Positions 1 to 12,102 of a stretch of DNA of 64,000 nucleotides are shown here, piece after piece (positions within the stretch are counted from its first letter, which is position 1; each line of letters begins with the position of its first letter). Location: assembly GCA_004335835.1 (NCBI GenBank), contig RWJK01001165.1, positions 41,844 to 105,843 of the forward strand, given 5' to 3'. The position numbers and the translations under genes are program-made. The notes below the pieces were generated by a model. The model was given only the letters and a program-made list of their open reading frames with translations. It did not search any database and had not been told where the DNA came from. This DNA comes from Scenedesmus sp. ARA3 (Eukaryota; Chlorophyta; Chlorophyceae; Sphaeropleales; Scenedesmaceae).

Positions 1-200
1 TTGGCATCATTGCAGTGCAAGCCCACTGCTGTGCCGCTGACCTGTCGCTGCTGGTGACCGGCTGCACCAGCAGGCTCCACATGCAGCCCGTGTAACGGAA
101 CAGCTGCCGTCACTGCAGTGCAGGCCTACTGCAATGCAGCTCACCTGTCGCTGCTGGTGAGGGGCTGCACCAGCAGGAAGCCGCTCTTGAGTGCGCCAGG
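1..200. repeat. Tandem duplication of an exon end plus donor site, period about 101 bp
   Basis: Bases about 14-101 resemble 115-200. Both copies contain gctgcaccagcagg and cacc/gacc followed by tgtcgctgctggtga, which on the minus strand is the end of SURF1 exon 3 (LTSSDR) with its gt donor. The outer copy is diverged and seems to lie in the following intron. Confidence 0.6.
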
Positions 201-259
201 CGTGACCAGCATCGGGCGCATGCCCAGCTTCACTGCGGGGTCCTTGGGCTCATAGCTGG

Positions 260-296
<37 letters not shown>

Positions 297-978
297 TTGC
301 TTGTGAGAGCGCAAATCTACCGACAAAACATTATCTGAAGCGCTGTTGCTCGATCTTGACAGCTGACCTGTTCTGCTGGGCCTGTGGACGTGCTGCTCAC
401 TCTGATAACACGGCATGGGCCGTGCCGCGCACCATCGAGCTCTACTTGCAGCCAACCACCGCTGCAGGTTTGGCACATACTGCTTGCTCCCCTCCAGTTG
501 CTGCTATTGCTGCACACACCTGAGCGGCCGCGGCCCCACGAATGCAGTCCTGCTGTGGTCGTATGTGCCCTGTACTGCCACCCGCCTGAACTCCGGCACT
601 GTGCCTTGCAGCAAGTCCACAGGCTGCTGCTCCATGTTGCGTGTTGCTTCATCAACTACGCCTTGCTGCAGGACAGAGGTGTAGGGCAGGGCAACACACG
701 GCTGTTGCATATGCGTGTGTGGGAGCGCTGAGTTCAGAGAATGCAGGGCCACTGCTCAAGCCATGTTCGCATCCTGTGCTGCACTGCTGGATCTAGCACT
801 GTAATGTGACGTAACTTACCTTCAATTGCATTCTTTGCACTTGCCATGCTGCCATGGTTGCTGCAACTGCAGAAGGCAGGAACAGCAGAGAGGCCTTGGC
901 AGCACTCATGCTGGCTGGCTGTCCTTCAGGCTCAGCCCACAAAAAGGCAGACGAGGCCTGCCAACGCACAACAAACAC
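1..978 (-). CDS. SURF1: SURF1-like cytochrome c oxidase assembly protein, 3' end missing (off left edge)
   Basis: Three minus-strand exons are visible: 978-820, 665-520 and 342-145; later exons lie beyond base 1. Exon 1 holds a hydrophobic segment followed by AAWQVQRMQLK, matching the N-terminal membrane segment and WQVQRR motif of SURF1. Exon 2 reads PEFRRVAVQGTYDHSRTAFVGPRP, the diagnostic SURF1 stretch (usual form EYRRVxVxGxFDHSRExxxGPR), and exon 3 carries SGFLLVQPL, equivalent to the GYxxxTPL strand. Splice phases agree (0, then 2). SURF1 is an inner mitochondrial membrane protein that helps insert haem a into COX1. A poly-Ala run encoded by CAG/CTG repeats sits in exon 3. The start could be the Met at 978 or an upstream exon; the Met at about 909 (MSAAKAS) is an alternative. 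Identity is sure; the start is uncertain. Confidence 0.82.
262..296. repeat. CAG/CTG trinucleotide tract
   Basis: About ten uninterrupted CAG units. On the minus strand they encode the poly-Ala run in SURF1 exon 3. Similar tracts recur at about 9,288-9,312, 42,848-42,877, 45,412-45,435, 46,622-46,655 and 52,616-52,655. Confidence 0.85.
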
Positions 979-1475
979 AACGTTTGATTATGTCACGGTT
1001 CACCAACGTGTGGCTTTGCGCATGAGCGATCCCAGTAAAGCGTCAGCGGTGTGTTCGCGAATCGACAAGTATTCTCATACGATCTAGTGTCTTCATTTGC
1101 ACACAATGTGTATGAACTCAGCATGACACTTCCCGGTTAGTGACATGTAATCGGTTCGTCCATCTGTACTTCACCATGGGCAGTACCAGCAGGACCCTGG
1201 TTCCCAGCCTCAGCATGCTTCGCAGTCATATCATCACACACTTTGCTGTTTGACCAAACACCCTGACTTCCTGCTGCGCAAGCCCTGGTGTTGTCAGAGT
1301 TTGAGCAGGCCGAGGCAGGTACTGCAGCTGTCCCAACCGTTGGGAAGGGCCTTCAGTGCTTAGCACTTGCATTGGCCAAGACTGATTGTAATCTGTACAA
1401 ACCGGCCGGCAATAGCGCTTGCAAGCATCAACACTCTGTTTCAGGCAAAGCCCAAGCCACCAACTTGCGCTAGCA
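979..1475. other. Intergenic, divergent promoter region
   Basis: Lies between the SURF1 gene (minus) and the gene starting at 1,476 (plus). I see no convincing coding exon. It presumably holds both promoters and 5' UTRs; no TATA box or known operator was recognised. Confidence 0.4.
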
Positions 1476-3680
1476 ATGCCACGGCTGTCAGACTACCTGC
1501 AGAGGGAGGCAGCAGCAGCAGCACCTGCAGGTGCAAGGCAGCCATCACAACAGCAGCAACCACCACATGCAATCGAGGCAGCTACACCTGTGAGCACAGC
1601 AGCAGATGCTGCTGTAGCAGCTGAGCTTGCAAGGCTACAGAGACAGCATGCCCACAGGTAACCTCCTCATGCCTTCTATGCTGCGGCGCAGCAGCATGCA
1701 GCCACAGCAGCCGTAGCTCCCTCCACTGCAAGCCCCAGAACCGCCTAGCATGCTGCTTCACCTTAATACTCAGCTACCTTGAACCTGCCTCGCACATGCA
1801 CGTTGCTTTAGTTATGCCTGCTTCCTGGTAGGCAGGGCGTTGCTGTGTGCTATGCTGTTGGGTGGTTGCAACAGCCAGCCAGCTCACCCTCACCTGGCTG
1901 CCGCTGCTGTTGCTGCATGGTGCTGCCACTGCCAGGCTGCATGAGCACGGCTCCAGGCTGTACCGCCACCCTGACGGGCAGCTGCTGCCCCTCCCACCAG
2001 CACCAGAGCCGCTGACTGTGGTGAGTACTGCAAGGCGCGACATCGACGCAAGACTGAATGTTGATTTTGCCCCAGGTTGCACCTGCCAGCTGAGCCTGCC
2101 AGCAGGCTCTGTCAAGTCAGCAGAGGACCTCGTGCATGAGTAATTGCTGCTGCAGCTACAGCTGCGGCTGTTGTGTCAGTGAATGGCCTGTGCACATGCG
2201 GCCACAGCAACTGCAGCAATCATGTGTCCGGCTGCCATCTTGCCTTGCCTGGTGCTGCTGTCAGGCCAACCGGGAGAAGTGGTCAGGCTTGGTGCGGTAC
2301 TGCAGGCAGCAGCCAGGGGTGGACCAGCAGCTGGAGCGCACAGGTGGGCCAGCACACCACGCAGTAACATCACTATGTTCTTGCAGCAGCACCGCAGCTG
2401 CATTCTGTGAGCCTCTCAGTGCACTCCAATGCTCTACATGTGCCAAGCTGTGGCCACCACAGGGACTGCCCACACACATGTGTTTGTATTTCTGTTTACA
2501 TGCTGACCAGCTGGATGCTATGGCGTTGATGGGTAACATGATGATGATGATGCTGACCAGCGGGCGCAGGGGCCTGCTCAATTTGTCAGGCAGCAATGTC
2601 ACCCGCATGCCACGGTGTGTACCGTGTTTGCAGGAGTCTCTGCGCGCTACAACATCAACACCGCCTTTGAGCAGCACATGGCTGCCATGGCAGCAGCAGG
2701 TGAGGAGGCTTTGCTCGCCTCACTTCAGCAGCTGCTGCTTTACAACAGCCCTGCACGCCTGCATCTGCGCAATTGCAACCCTGCAAGTAGCTGCAGCCCT
2801 GCACTTGGGAATCAAAGCAATGCTCTGCTGTGTCGCACCTGCTGTGCAGGCCTGACAATAGAGGTGGACGCTGCAGGGTGAGGGGCGGCCTGGTACCAGG
2901 GCTGTCAAATGTCTTTGCATTGTTGACCACTGAAGTAAAAGTATTCTGTGACATCAAGGTGCCGTGACAGTACTCGTGCAAACTATACGTTAGTCCTGCA
3001 GGACACATGCATGGTGTGCATGCGGCAAGAAGGTTGCTCCATTATGTTGCTGCTGTGTCAGCAGCAGGGCGCCAGGACTTCGGCCGTGTGTAGCTTGGTT
3101 GTCACGCGGCAGGTGATCAAACCCCAACGATGCACGGGTATGCTCACCTTCCGGAAAATTGCATTCTACGCCTGCAAGAGCATCCTTGAAGCCGCAACAT
3201 AATCATCTTACGTGCAACGTGGGCACCTGCATTGGTGCATTGTGCTGGCACTGCAGGCACCGCCCGGGGCTGCAGCCAGGGCTGCAGGACCCGCTGGCTG
3301 GCAGCAGCCACCCCCTGGCTGCACCTGAGTGGCGGCAGCTGACACGTGCAGGTGAGCAACCACAGCCATGATGTTGAAGCCAGCATGCCGGTGATGGCAG
3401 CAACATGCAAGGTGGTTGCCTCAGCGCCTGCGTTCGGAGCTGCTAGCTGTGCGGACGCCACACATGACAGAAGTGAGGGTTTCCTGCGGCTGCTGTGGAC
3501 ACGAAGTTGGTGTGACACCCAACAGCTCAATGGTTAATGTGCTGAAATCCCGGCCCTGCCTTATTACTGCTGTCTGCTGCAGTGCTGGAGAGGGCGGTGC
3601 AGCTGCACGGCGTAGAGACGCTGGAGAAGAACAGCTGGCAGGACCTGTGGCAGGCTGTGGGTGCCGCTGGAACACGGTGA
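1476..3680 (+). CDS. Unrecognised 193-aa protein, six exons
   Basis: Model: exons 1476-1657, 1936-2020, 2265-2343, 2634-2699, 3280-3351 and 3583-3680, all with GT-AG introns and matching phases. The product starts MPRLSDYLQRE, then an Ala/Gln-rich stretch, then mostly helical charged segments such as NREKWSGLVRYCRQQPG, RYNINTAFEQHMAAM and VLERAVQLHGVETLEKNSW. I do not recognise the family, and no catalytic motif, signal peptide or membrane segment is seen. The consistent phases and a TGTAA signal 93 bases after the stop support a real gene. The fifth acceptor was chosen because it alone keeps the frame open. After the stop comes a purine-rich stretch (3,681-3,715) that could encode Lys/Glu repeats if the last exon were spliced differently. 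A conserved nuclear or cytosolic helical protein is possible, but that is a guess. Confidence 0.5.
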
Positions 3681-3772
3681 AGAGGAAGAAGGAGAAGAAG
3701 AAGAAGAAGAAGACAGCGACCAAAGCCCTAGGACTGAGACCAAAGCAGGGGTCACACTGGTTACACTGGCGC

Positions 3773-3777
3773 TGTAA
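3773..3777 (+). terminator. TGTAA polyadenylation-type signal
   Basis: TGTAA, the usual green-algal polyadenylation signal, lies 93 bases after the stop of the gene ending at 3,680. Confidence 0.45.
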
Positions 3778-3909
3778 CACGGTTTGGGCACAGGTGGACT
3801 CCGTACATGTGTAGGGGAGGCGACAGCATTTTTACGGTGCTTGCAAAAAGAAAGTAACATTGAAAAAACAGCATTGGCGCTGAGGGAAAGCACTGGGTTG
3901 AGATTCAGG

Positions 3910-6128
3910 ATGACCTGCGCCAAACTCTTCTCAGGAGCCAATCAGGCCCTGTGCTATGCGAAACACCGGCCGGCCTATCCGACAGAGCTGTACTCAAATA
4001 TCTTAGACTTTTCTGGAGGCGCAAGATCACTGGCGGTTGACATAGCATGCGGCAGTGGACAGGCTACGACAGCTCTCGCAGGTTGGCAAATGGCCAGCAA
4101 TTGCAGCAAACTCGTAGCTGTCCTTTAATTATGTAGTCATCATACAAGAAGCAGCAAAAAAGAAACAAGCTGCTGAAGCTAGCGGGTTATGAGAGGGGTA
4201 TCGCAGCGCTGCTGCTGTTGCTGCTGCTGCTCCTGCTCCTCCAGACACGCTGCTGCTGCTGCTGCTACTGCTGCTGTGACTCAATTTGCCGCGCTCTGCT
4301 GCACCTGCAGAACTGTATGATAAGGTCATCGGCCAGGATGGGAGCCAGGAGCAGCTGCAGCATGCTAAGCAGATGCCCAATGTAGAGTACCAGCAAGCAG
4401 ACGCACATGCGACCGGCCTTCCAGACCAATGTGCAGACCTTGTAACAGTGGCACAAGCACTGCACTGGTGAGCGCTTCATGCCACCTCATCTGTCCTCAG
4501 CCGCATGTGAGCTAGGGTCTGCGTCATGAGACCCGCACCTACACTGTGTGCAAACCATGCCTGCACCTCCACTGGTGCTTGATGCAGGTCCTGCACAACG
4601 CAGCCTGCTGTTCACATGTCACACGGGCATGCGAGTTGTGTCTTGGCATAGCCACAGCACTGCCGCCACATTTGTAAATGTGGCTGGGCATGCCTGCAGC
4701 ACCCGTATAACCCATCTTTTCAACACGCGCTTGCTCTTCTGACACACGCGCAGGTTCCAGCATACGGAGTTCTACCAGGAGGTGCGGCGCATCCTGAAGC
4801 CAAGCGGCACCTTTGCAGCCTGGACCTACAGCCTGCCCATCCTCAACCACCGGCAGCACCCTGCACAGGTGAGCACGCACAGGCGAATGCTGTGTCTGCG
4901 CACGCAAATGCGCATGAGTGCGGTTTCAAGCATCGTCTGAGTGCTGCGTCCTTGATTCTTCGATGCCATTGTGGTGTGCAACAATATATGCTTGTGCCAA
5001 ATGGCAGAGCTGGAAGCAGGAGAGTGTCTCGCAAGCAACGTCCTGCACACTGCACACTGCTTGCCAGCATTGCACTGCTGCTGCTGCTGCTGCTGCCGCC
5101 AGGCGCTGCTGCTGCAGCTGTACCAGGGCGTGCTGGGGCCCTACTGGGCTGAGCGGCGGCGGCTGGTGGAGGCCGGCTACCGCGGCATAGAGCCGGGGCT
5201 GGAGCATTTTGGGCTGGCGGTGCGGCGCGAGCTGGAGACGCAGCAGGAGCAGAGCGTGGACGGCCTGGTGAGCGCTGCTGCTGCTGTGGCGGTAGCAGCA
5301 CGCAGTGGGCAAGTACTGCTAGTAGTAGGCTGAGCGCAGTGAGCAGTAGGCGGTGGGCAGCGGGTCCTTCAGATGGCTTAAAATGTACCAGTTGCGGACG
5401 TGTTGACGTGTTTGCTGTGAGGGTGGCAGGTGGCCACACACAGACTGTTTCAAGCTAGCAGGACGGCTGACGCTTGTTGTGCACGCAACGCTGCGGATGC
5501 GCAAGGCGGGGCTTCAGCGCATGGCATCACTAGCTCTGCATGCTGCAGAGGCTAGCGGGCGTTCCTTGCCACCGCATTGCACTTGGAGCCAAGCCGTCTT
5601 TGCGCTGTCGCTTACTGCTTCATGATGCCGTATCGCATGCAGCTGGGCTACCTGCAGAGCTGGTCTGCGTATGAGACGTACAGGACGCAGCACCCTGAGC
5701 GGCCAGACCCACTCGTGGAGTTCAAAGAGCAGCTGCTGGCTGTGCTTGGTGCAACGGTGAGCTGCCTGCTGACGCTGACAACAACAGCAGCAGACGACAT
5801 TTTGCACAGCATCATCACTGGCAGAGCAGGATGACAGGCCAGTCTGTGCAGAAGCTGTTGGAGTAGTAATTACCTGCAAGGTGGCTGCAGCTGCTATGTG
5901 ATGCTCGTCGACTTCATGATGCACGTACAGACAAGCCACAGCGCGCTTTGACTACTGCCGTGGCAAAGATGCTGTTGTTGAGCGTTGGACATTGGTGTGT
6001 GCTGTCTGCAGGACAGCAGCGAGGCAAAGCTGACAGTGATCACGCCGCTGTCGCTCATCATGGCCAAGGAGCCTGTGCCGCTGGTGGCTGAGGGCGCTGC
6101 TGCAGCAGTTGCACCACAGGCTGATTGA
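3910..6128 (+). CDS. Class I SAM-dependent methyltransferase (methyltransf_11/25 type), 279 aa
   Basis: Six exons: 3910-4081, 4311-4467, 4754-4868, 5103-5267, 5643-5756 and 6012-6128, with agreeing phases. Near the N-terminus FSGANQALCYAKHRPAYP matches the YxxxRPxYP start of this family. SAM-binding motif I is VDIACGSGQAT, followed by KVIGQDGSQEQLQHAK (the acidic post-I region) and DLVTVAQALHWF (motif around beta4). EVRRILKPSGTFAAW is the typical R-x-L-K-P-G-G strand. The C-terminal LGYLQSWSAYETYR matches the family's GYLxTWSAY segment. Related proteins include fungal and plant putative methyltransferases and trans-aconitate-like enzymes; the substrate cannot be told from sequence. No transit peptide is evident. 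TGTAA follows 146 bases after the stop. Confidence 0.85.
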
Positions 6129-6273
6129 TCCTACTCGGAGTGCGTGCGCCAAGCCTGCAGCAAGGCTGAATTTCACTTAAGGTGCCCTGGCATTGGTCGC
6201 CTGATCCAACACTGCATGTGGCTGTCGGCAATGGCCACATGCTGTGAGCGAAGCTGTGAGGCGATGCACAGTG

Positions 6274-6278
6274 TGTAA
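6274..6278 (+). terminator. TGTAA polyadenylation-type signal
   Basis: TGTAA 146 bases after the methyltransferase stop codon. Confidence 0.4.
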
Positions 6279-7683
6279 CCATGCTGTATTCATGTGGTGC
6301 GCTGCAATGTTAAGCACCGCCTGGCAGGCGCGTGCCATGCGCCGCACCCATTCAGCTGAATGGTGTGATCAGCATGACGCTGCTGCTGTGCATCATGAGA
6401 GCACTGGAGGGCATGACACCAGGGCTGGACATGCTGCCTGGTCATGTGGAGTTGTGATCCATGCACAGCTGGGCGGCTGTCGTGCTCGCACCAGTGTGGC
6501 CATCCACAGCATTGCATGGGGCAGGACTTTGTGCGTGGTTCACTGTAACACAGTGTGTCCTGTGTGTGGTGCAAAGGTTGCTTCAAAGTCGCATTGCTGT
6601 TGATCTGAGTGCCAGTCCGTTTAGAGAGATGTTGTCTCTGGAGTTCAGGTCAATTGTCAACTTGCGGTGAAACTGTGCGAATGTCCATGAGATCCTCAAG
6701 TCAGGAGGGCATGGTGTGGCTGATGATGATTGACCCGGTGCTGATTGTGAGTCCGCTTCAAAGATGCGCAGGGCTGCTGCCGTTTTTTTGTTATTGGTGC
6801 CAAGAAAATTGATGGCTGCTAGATCTAGATGTAGCATTTTTGTAACAGACCAAAGTATGCACGTAGAACATTTACACTCAGGCAACCCGCAACGTGCAGA
6901 TGCAACGAGCCGGGTGTACAGTGCGGCATGCACAACACTGAGCAACCCATCGGCCGCCACCCAACCAACCATACACCAGAGTAGCGCCTCTCAACACGGC
7001 GCCTATAACAGCCGCAACAACAGTGTGTCAAACGCAGTGCGCGTGTGATGCATGAGCCCCAAGCACACGGCACACATGGAAGCCTGTGCATACTCAAAAT
7101 GCGCAATGTGTGAGCTCACTTGGATGTACAGGAATCCAAAGGCACTAAGCTGCTACCTATGGGCCATTACGGGGGTTCTTGATGCCAAAGCTATCGCTGC
7201 AGCAACACGCACTGATGACATGAGGATGAATATGGATGACATGTGCGCTGCAGCCCACACACTGGTGCACAATGCACAGGGACCCAGGCTGTGGTATGCA
7301 GTGTGGGTGATACAGAGCCGCACCTGACGCAGCATGTACGTTGCATGCATGGCAGCACACCACTCACACCTCAACAAACTGCTACCCTCAGCACTTGCTG
7401 CCGCGCACTGTACCCAGCTGCACATAGAGTGCTAATCGCGCATAAAGCAAGCACCACTGCTGGGCGATAGCAATGCAGCAAGTGCGGCAAGAACAAGAAA
7501 GAGAATCATTGATGGCTAGACCATGAAGCAGAACACCAGTAGAATATAAACACAATACAGAAAACAGATCAAGAGTCACACATCCACACTGCAATGTTAT
7601 GCAAAACACTCAGTGCTCACATCTTTAGACATGCTAGGCACAGCAGGAGCTTATCAGCAGCTCATCTGGCAAGCAGCAGCGTA

Positions 7684-7688
7684 TTACA
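7684..7688 (-). terminator. TGTAA polyadenylation-type signal (minus)
   Basis: ttaca on the plus strand, i.e. TGTAA on the minus strand, about 104 bases downstream of the FAX-like stop. Confidence 0.45.
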
Positions 7689-7791
7689 GCTGCGAGTACT
7701 CACTAGCGCCTGCTGACACTCACTCTTATCGGCATGAACCAGCCGACTCTGCTGCAGCAGTGCCAGATGCTGGCTGCTCCGAGTGGCCAAC

Positions 7792-8872
7792 TCACGCTGC
7801 TGGGGCCTTTTGAGCTGGAGGTGGGTTGCCTCCAGCAATGATGTTGTACACGCAGAACACCGCTAGTGCTGCTGACAGCGCCAGCAGGATGCCTGAAGGC
7901 ACTGGTGCGACGCTGGCCTGCACACGCTGCCACATCTGATAAGCAATCCACCCAGAACTACCTGCAGCACAGAAGGATCAGCAAGTGCAATGTATACCAG
8001 TGCTGTGTTGTACTAGTGCTTTGTTCAACTACATACATCATACTGTTTAAGCAGCCTGAACTGGTTCATCTGCTGCTGCGCTGAACAGCAGTGGAGCATG
8101 TATTACTGGCGTACAAGCAAGGTACAAGGTGCATAAAGGACTGGTACAAGGTGCATAAAAGACGGCACAGAGCCTGCATCGCTGTGCTGCTATTACTGTA
8201 GTGCTACTGACTACCTGAACCTGTCGTTCATCTGTCAAAGCAGCACTGGCAAAACACATCTCCTGCTATGCAGTTGCTGTGTTCAAATACTGTCAGCGGT
8301 TGATTCTGTTTGGGTGAAACAGGCTTGCTCCACTGCTGCTGTGCTCAAGAGCCCATGACTTCTGATGGGTGAAATCCTGCCATGCTAACCCCCGATGTCA
8401 GTCCAGCAACACTATCATACGCACCTGCACATACTAGTGTGTAGGGTGTGGAGCTGCTGCGTCCCTTCCACGCCTTGATGCTCAGCAGTGAGCACAGGGA
8501 GATCACCACGCCAGCGCCCACCAGCTGCAGGCCCACAGCTGGTGCTTTGAACACCAGTGCCAACACGCCACTCAGCAGTGCGATGCCGCCGTAAGGGATG
8601 GTCATGCAGAAGTCATGCAGCTTGGCGTGGCCAGCATGTGGGTCAGCCTACAGCAGACACGCACGTCAGGCCCCATCTACGCGCACACGATGTCTATATC
8701 AGACTTTTGAAGGAAGGTGCAGCACCTGTGCGCGCACGCGCAGCGATCGCGAACGTTGTTGTGCTGGTCTGGTCACCAGAGCCCGGGGCACTACTGCTGG
8801 CCGGCGCACGGCGTGCCTGTTGGCATGACAGCAACTTTGAGCTGCTCCTGAACATAACAGAGCGGTCTTCAT
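7792..8872 (-). CDS. FAX: TMEM14/FAX-type plastid fatty acid export protein, 179 aa
   Basis: Three minus-strand exons: 8872-8726, 8647-8425 and 7961-7792, with phases 0 and 1 agreeing. Exon 1 encodes a 49-aa Arg/Ser/Ala-rich leader (MKTALLCSGAAQS, ending RSRSLRVRAQ) typical of a chloroplast transit peptide. The mature part has CMTIPYGGIALLSGVLALVFK, then a second hydrophobic stretch (VGLQLVGAGVVISLCSLLS), and a final helix pair with MWQRVQASVAPVPSGILLALSAALAVFCVYN. This matches TMEM14 proteins (PYG...GG...GY, then MxxRxxxSxKxxPAGxxAxLS). Plant FAX proteins export fatty acids from the plastid inner envelope. The length fits. The glycine-rich helix is shortened compared with FAX1. It is divergent from the secreted protein gene at 9,351. 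Confidence 0.85.
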
Positions 8873-9350
8873 GACTGATCAATGCTCTGCTTGATGTGAA
8901 CTTGCTTGCTGGTTGAAGGCAACGCAGGCAGTTGTTGGACAAAAGCGTCATTAAACGCCGTAACGATGCTTTTGAATCTCGTCATGGGACATGCATGCAT
9001 GCACGGCGGGCTGGCAGGCACAGATTAACAGCAGTACTGTCACCCTGCAATGCAGCTGATTCCTCTTGTGCAACCGACGATCACTAACAATCGCAATTAA
9101 ACTTGAAAGTGGGCGATGCAAGCTCGCTCCAGCGGCTTTTGGCAGCATCCAAGATCACCATGGGAGACTCGAACCAGCGGCAACTCTGGACGGGCAGCTG
9201 CAGCTACGTACCCAGCGCAGCAGCCCCAGGTACCCTGCCGATAAACTACCGCTTGTTCACGCTTATAAGCACCGATTGTCCCGCCAGCAGTAGCAGCAGC
9301 AGCAGCAGCAAGTGCCAGCAGCACCAGCATCAGCACCAGCAGCAGTCATC
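8873..9350. other. Divergent intergenic region
   Basis: 478 bp between the FAX-like start and the secreted protein start. It contains a palindromic catgcatgcatg stretch near 8,990-9,002 and a CAG tract near 9,288-9,312. No gene is seen. Confidence 0.4.
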
Positions 9351-12102
9351 ATGCCGTTGCACCTGCCAAGACTCAGCATCACGCTGGGGGTTATTTTCCT
9401 GCTCAGCTCTTCAGCATGGGGGCAGCTGGGCCTGCTCGGGCGCCTGCGTCCATGGGACCCCAGCCAGCCGCTACCAAGCCAGATTGGCAGCACGCCACCA
9501 TCCAATGATGGCCTGCCCACCTCGCAAAGCAGGTTGAGGATGACACCTCCCGCCTCCAAATCAGCTCTGGGGGAGCTTGCTGCAGCACAGCAACCATCGG
9601 GCATTGATCTGGCAACAACAGCAGCAGCCCCAGATTCTCCACTGGAGCAGGGCCTGCGTGACAGCAGCGTCTTCCAGGGCAACCCTGCAGGCTCTGCCCT
9701 GCCTGGCACAACCAACTCGCCAGTGCTGCGTGATGGTCTTGTGGGCGACTGTGCTGAGCCCAGCCGCGTCAACCTTGACATTGGGCTTGCAGAGAAGGCT
9801 GACATCGTGATCACAGGTAAGCAGCTAGATGCAGCTGCTGTGCCAGGTCACACTTGCTGCAGCTGCTGTGCCAGGTCACACTTTGCTGCACGCAGGAAGC
9901 TGCGGACATGGAGCACATCAATAGTCCATACTGTACACAGCTGTCCATTGTCAGCTTGTCCTGCAGGTTCCAGGTGGCCACGGCATCTATGCCACGGCAG
10001 TTTCTAGCTGCGCTGCACGACCGCGATTACCACCCGCTGTTGGTATTCTACTGCTCCTCCACTTGCTTATTTAGTGCACCTTGCTCACCGGCGCTGCTGT
10101 GTGCCATCTAATGCAATGCAGGCATGGTTGTGTCGTCTGGGCCTGCAAGCATCATCTGCGCCCCATCAAACAGCACCCTGAAGCTGTTGGAGCGTGCAGG
10201 CAACCTGTCACCTGGGTCTTGGACTGGCCCTGACCTGTTGGTTGACTTCAAAGCATTTGACAGGCTTGCCAACAAGACGTCCAACAGCACATCCAACCGC
10301 ACGGCAGGCAACACCACGCAGGTTCCAGCCAGTGCAGACACTGTTGTGCTTGTTGCTGTGCAGTGTGTGCACAAGGGTGCGCTTGCATGCAGGCGCAACC
10401 ATGTGGATGCCAAGTCGGGCATCAGCCGCTGCGTGGTGGCAGTGAAGGTGCCTCCACAGCCCAAAGCCGACAACAAGACCCTGGCACCTTGCGAGGTGAC
10501 CAATGGCTTCAGGTGGGAATCTTGGTGTTGCTGGTCCTACTTGGAGTTTAGTGCAAGCACACATGCAGGATACATGATGATGATGGCAAGGTGAGTGTGC
10601 TGCAGCATGCGCTGATGCACATTACCTGTTGTGGTGCATGCATGTGCACATGCAACACCCACATACGTGTAGCATGTTGCTTAGGTGATGGTACATATGG
10701 CCGTTGATTGCCGCTTCAACACTCCTGGCCTCTCCTGCAAGCACCAACAAGTAATGCTGTGGATCCTGAATGGCATCCACAACATCTGCAACAGCCTTGT
10801 TTGTCTGTTCTGTGCCATGCCTGATGCAGGCATCATGTACCCCTCAGCAGCCTTGCCACACACTGTGTCAGTAGATGCACCTCCCATGTCCTGTGCATGG
10901 CGTGCCCTGTACGGTGACCGCTGCTGCTTCAGCTGCACCGTCCTGTAGCCTTTCTCAAACTGCTGTCCCTCCCTGCAACCCTGCAGGTACATGATGCTGT
11001 TGTCTAGCAAGCCTGCAGCTGGCTGTGATGGTGCCTACACCATTGCACACCCGCGCATTGTTGACTCTGTGCGCCCGCACCTGGGCATGAGCGCATGCCC
11101 TCCCTACCCGCGCTGGCCCAGCCAGAGCACCAGCACAGATGGCGAGGGCTTGGCTGGACTGCTGTCCACCAAATGCCCAGGAGCAGCAAACCCAAAGCCT
11201 GTCAATTGCAGCGGTGCAGCAGATCCCTGCAATGCATTGCAGTGCCCTAAGGGAGCAGCCATCACATGGTGAGACCAGCATCATGGAATGATCGCACTTC
11301 ATGGCCTAAACCACACGCTGATGTACATTCAACTGTTTCCTGCAAGCAGCAGTCAGGACAGCCATGTGCATTTGCATCACTGTGCTGTACAGGTGCATAA
11401 GCTGTTTCATGATGGCATTATGGTTTTTTGCGACCACTTTATATGAATCAGTGGCACCCAAGCGTGGCTTCCAAGTGTTTCCTGCAAGCAGCAGTTACCC
11501 GTGTGCCATTGGCATCGCCAAGCTGTGCAGGTGCCTTGCCTACCTGAAATTACCAACCATTGTATTCACCAAAACTGATGTCAAAGCAGCATTTGTGTCA
11601 AGCTAAGCTGTCTCATATGCACACTCTATCTTCTGCATCCTGCAGTGTGCCGAAGGCGTGTGAGGGGCGCTACATGGCAGGTGGCACACTGGTGGGGGCA
11701 AACACTTGCTCCCCAATGTTCATCTCCCAGGATACGGGGCTGCCTGTTGTTAGCTGCGACGTCACATCGAACCAGTTGAACCGTCAGGCACGCCAATCGC
11801 AGAAGAGGCTGGGCCTGGCAGCTGGCAAGACCAACGCAGAGGTGCGAGGCATCGACGAGAACGGCAATCCACGCCTGGTCAACCCCAACACGATGTTTCT
11901 TAACTTTGGGCGTAGCGCCGGTAATGGCGGCAGCGCCCAGGCAATGCAGGGTCCAGGTGCTGGCAGCAGCAGCGGAAGCCCCCAGGCAGCGCAGGGGTTG
12001 GGTGCCGGAGTCGGTGATGGTGGCTTGGCTGGTGCAGAGGGTTCGGACTACAGCAGTGCGGCTGAAGCTCTGGCAGTTGATGGCACTGCAGGGAGCCCTT
12101 GA
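9351..12102 (+). CDS. Secreted Cys-rich protein of unknown function, about 600 aa
   Basis: Six-exon model: 9351-9816, 9974-10042, 10122-10512, 10987-11268, 11393-11530 and 11646-12102, phases agreeing. The start MPLHLPRLSITLGVIFLLSSSAWG is a clear signal peptide. The product is rich in Cys, Pro, Ser and Asn with many N-x-S/T sites (NSTSN, NKTSN, NRTAGNTT), so an N-glycosylated extracellular or wall protein is likely. The C-terminal part is Gly/Ala/Ser-rich (GSSSGSPQAAQGLGAG). I recognise no domain, and it lacks the WGW repeat of its neighbours. The acceptor of exon 5 is the least certain. A possible skipped or cassette exon (VDCRFNTPGLSC, near 10,685-10,750) does not fit the phase. Its neighbours suggest an extracellular-matrix locus. 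Confidence 0.62.
9831..9886. repeat. 28-bp tandem repeat, two copies
   Basis: gcagctgctgtgccaggtca is present twice in direct tandem within the first intron of the secreted protein gene. Each copy carries an acceptor-like gcag. Confidence 0.75.

Larger units (their letters stand above)
6129..7791. other. Intergenic and 3' UTR region between convergent genes
   Basis: Methyltransferase (plus) and FAX-like gene (minus) converge here. The ORFs present have no exon-like splice context or recognisable motif. The ends hold polyadenylation-type signals for both genes. I see nothing else. Confidence 0.4.

Noticed and set aside
371..470. Possible SURF1 exon GGWLQVELDGARHG
   Set aside because: The flanking exons join in phase without it, and the stretch does not match SURF1.
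10685..10750. Possible exon VMVHMAVDCRFNTPGLSC in the secreted protein gene
   Set aside because: Its phase (0) does not fit the flanking exons (phase 2), which join cleanly to each other. It could be an alternative exon.
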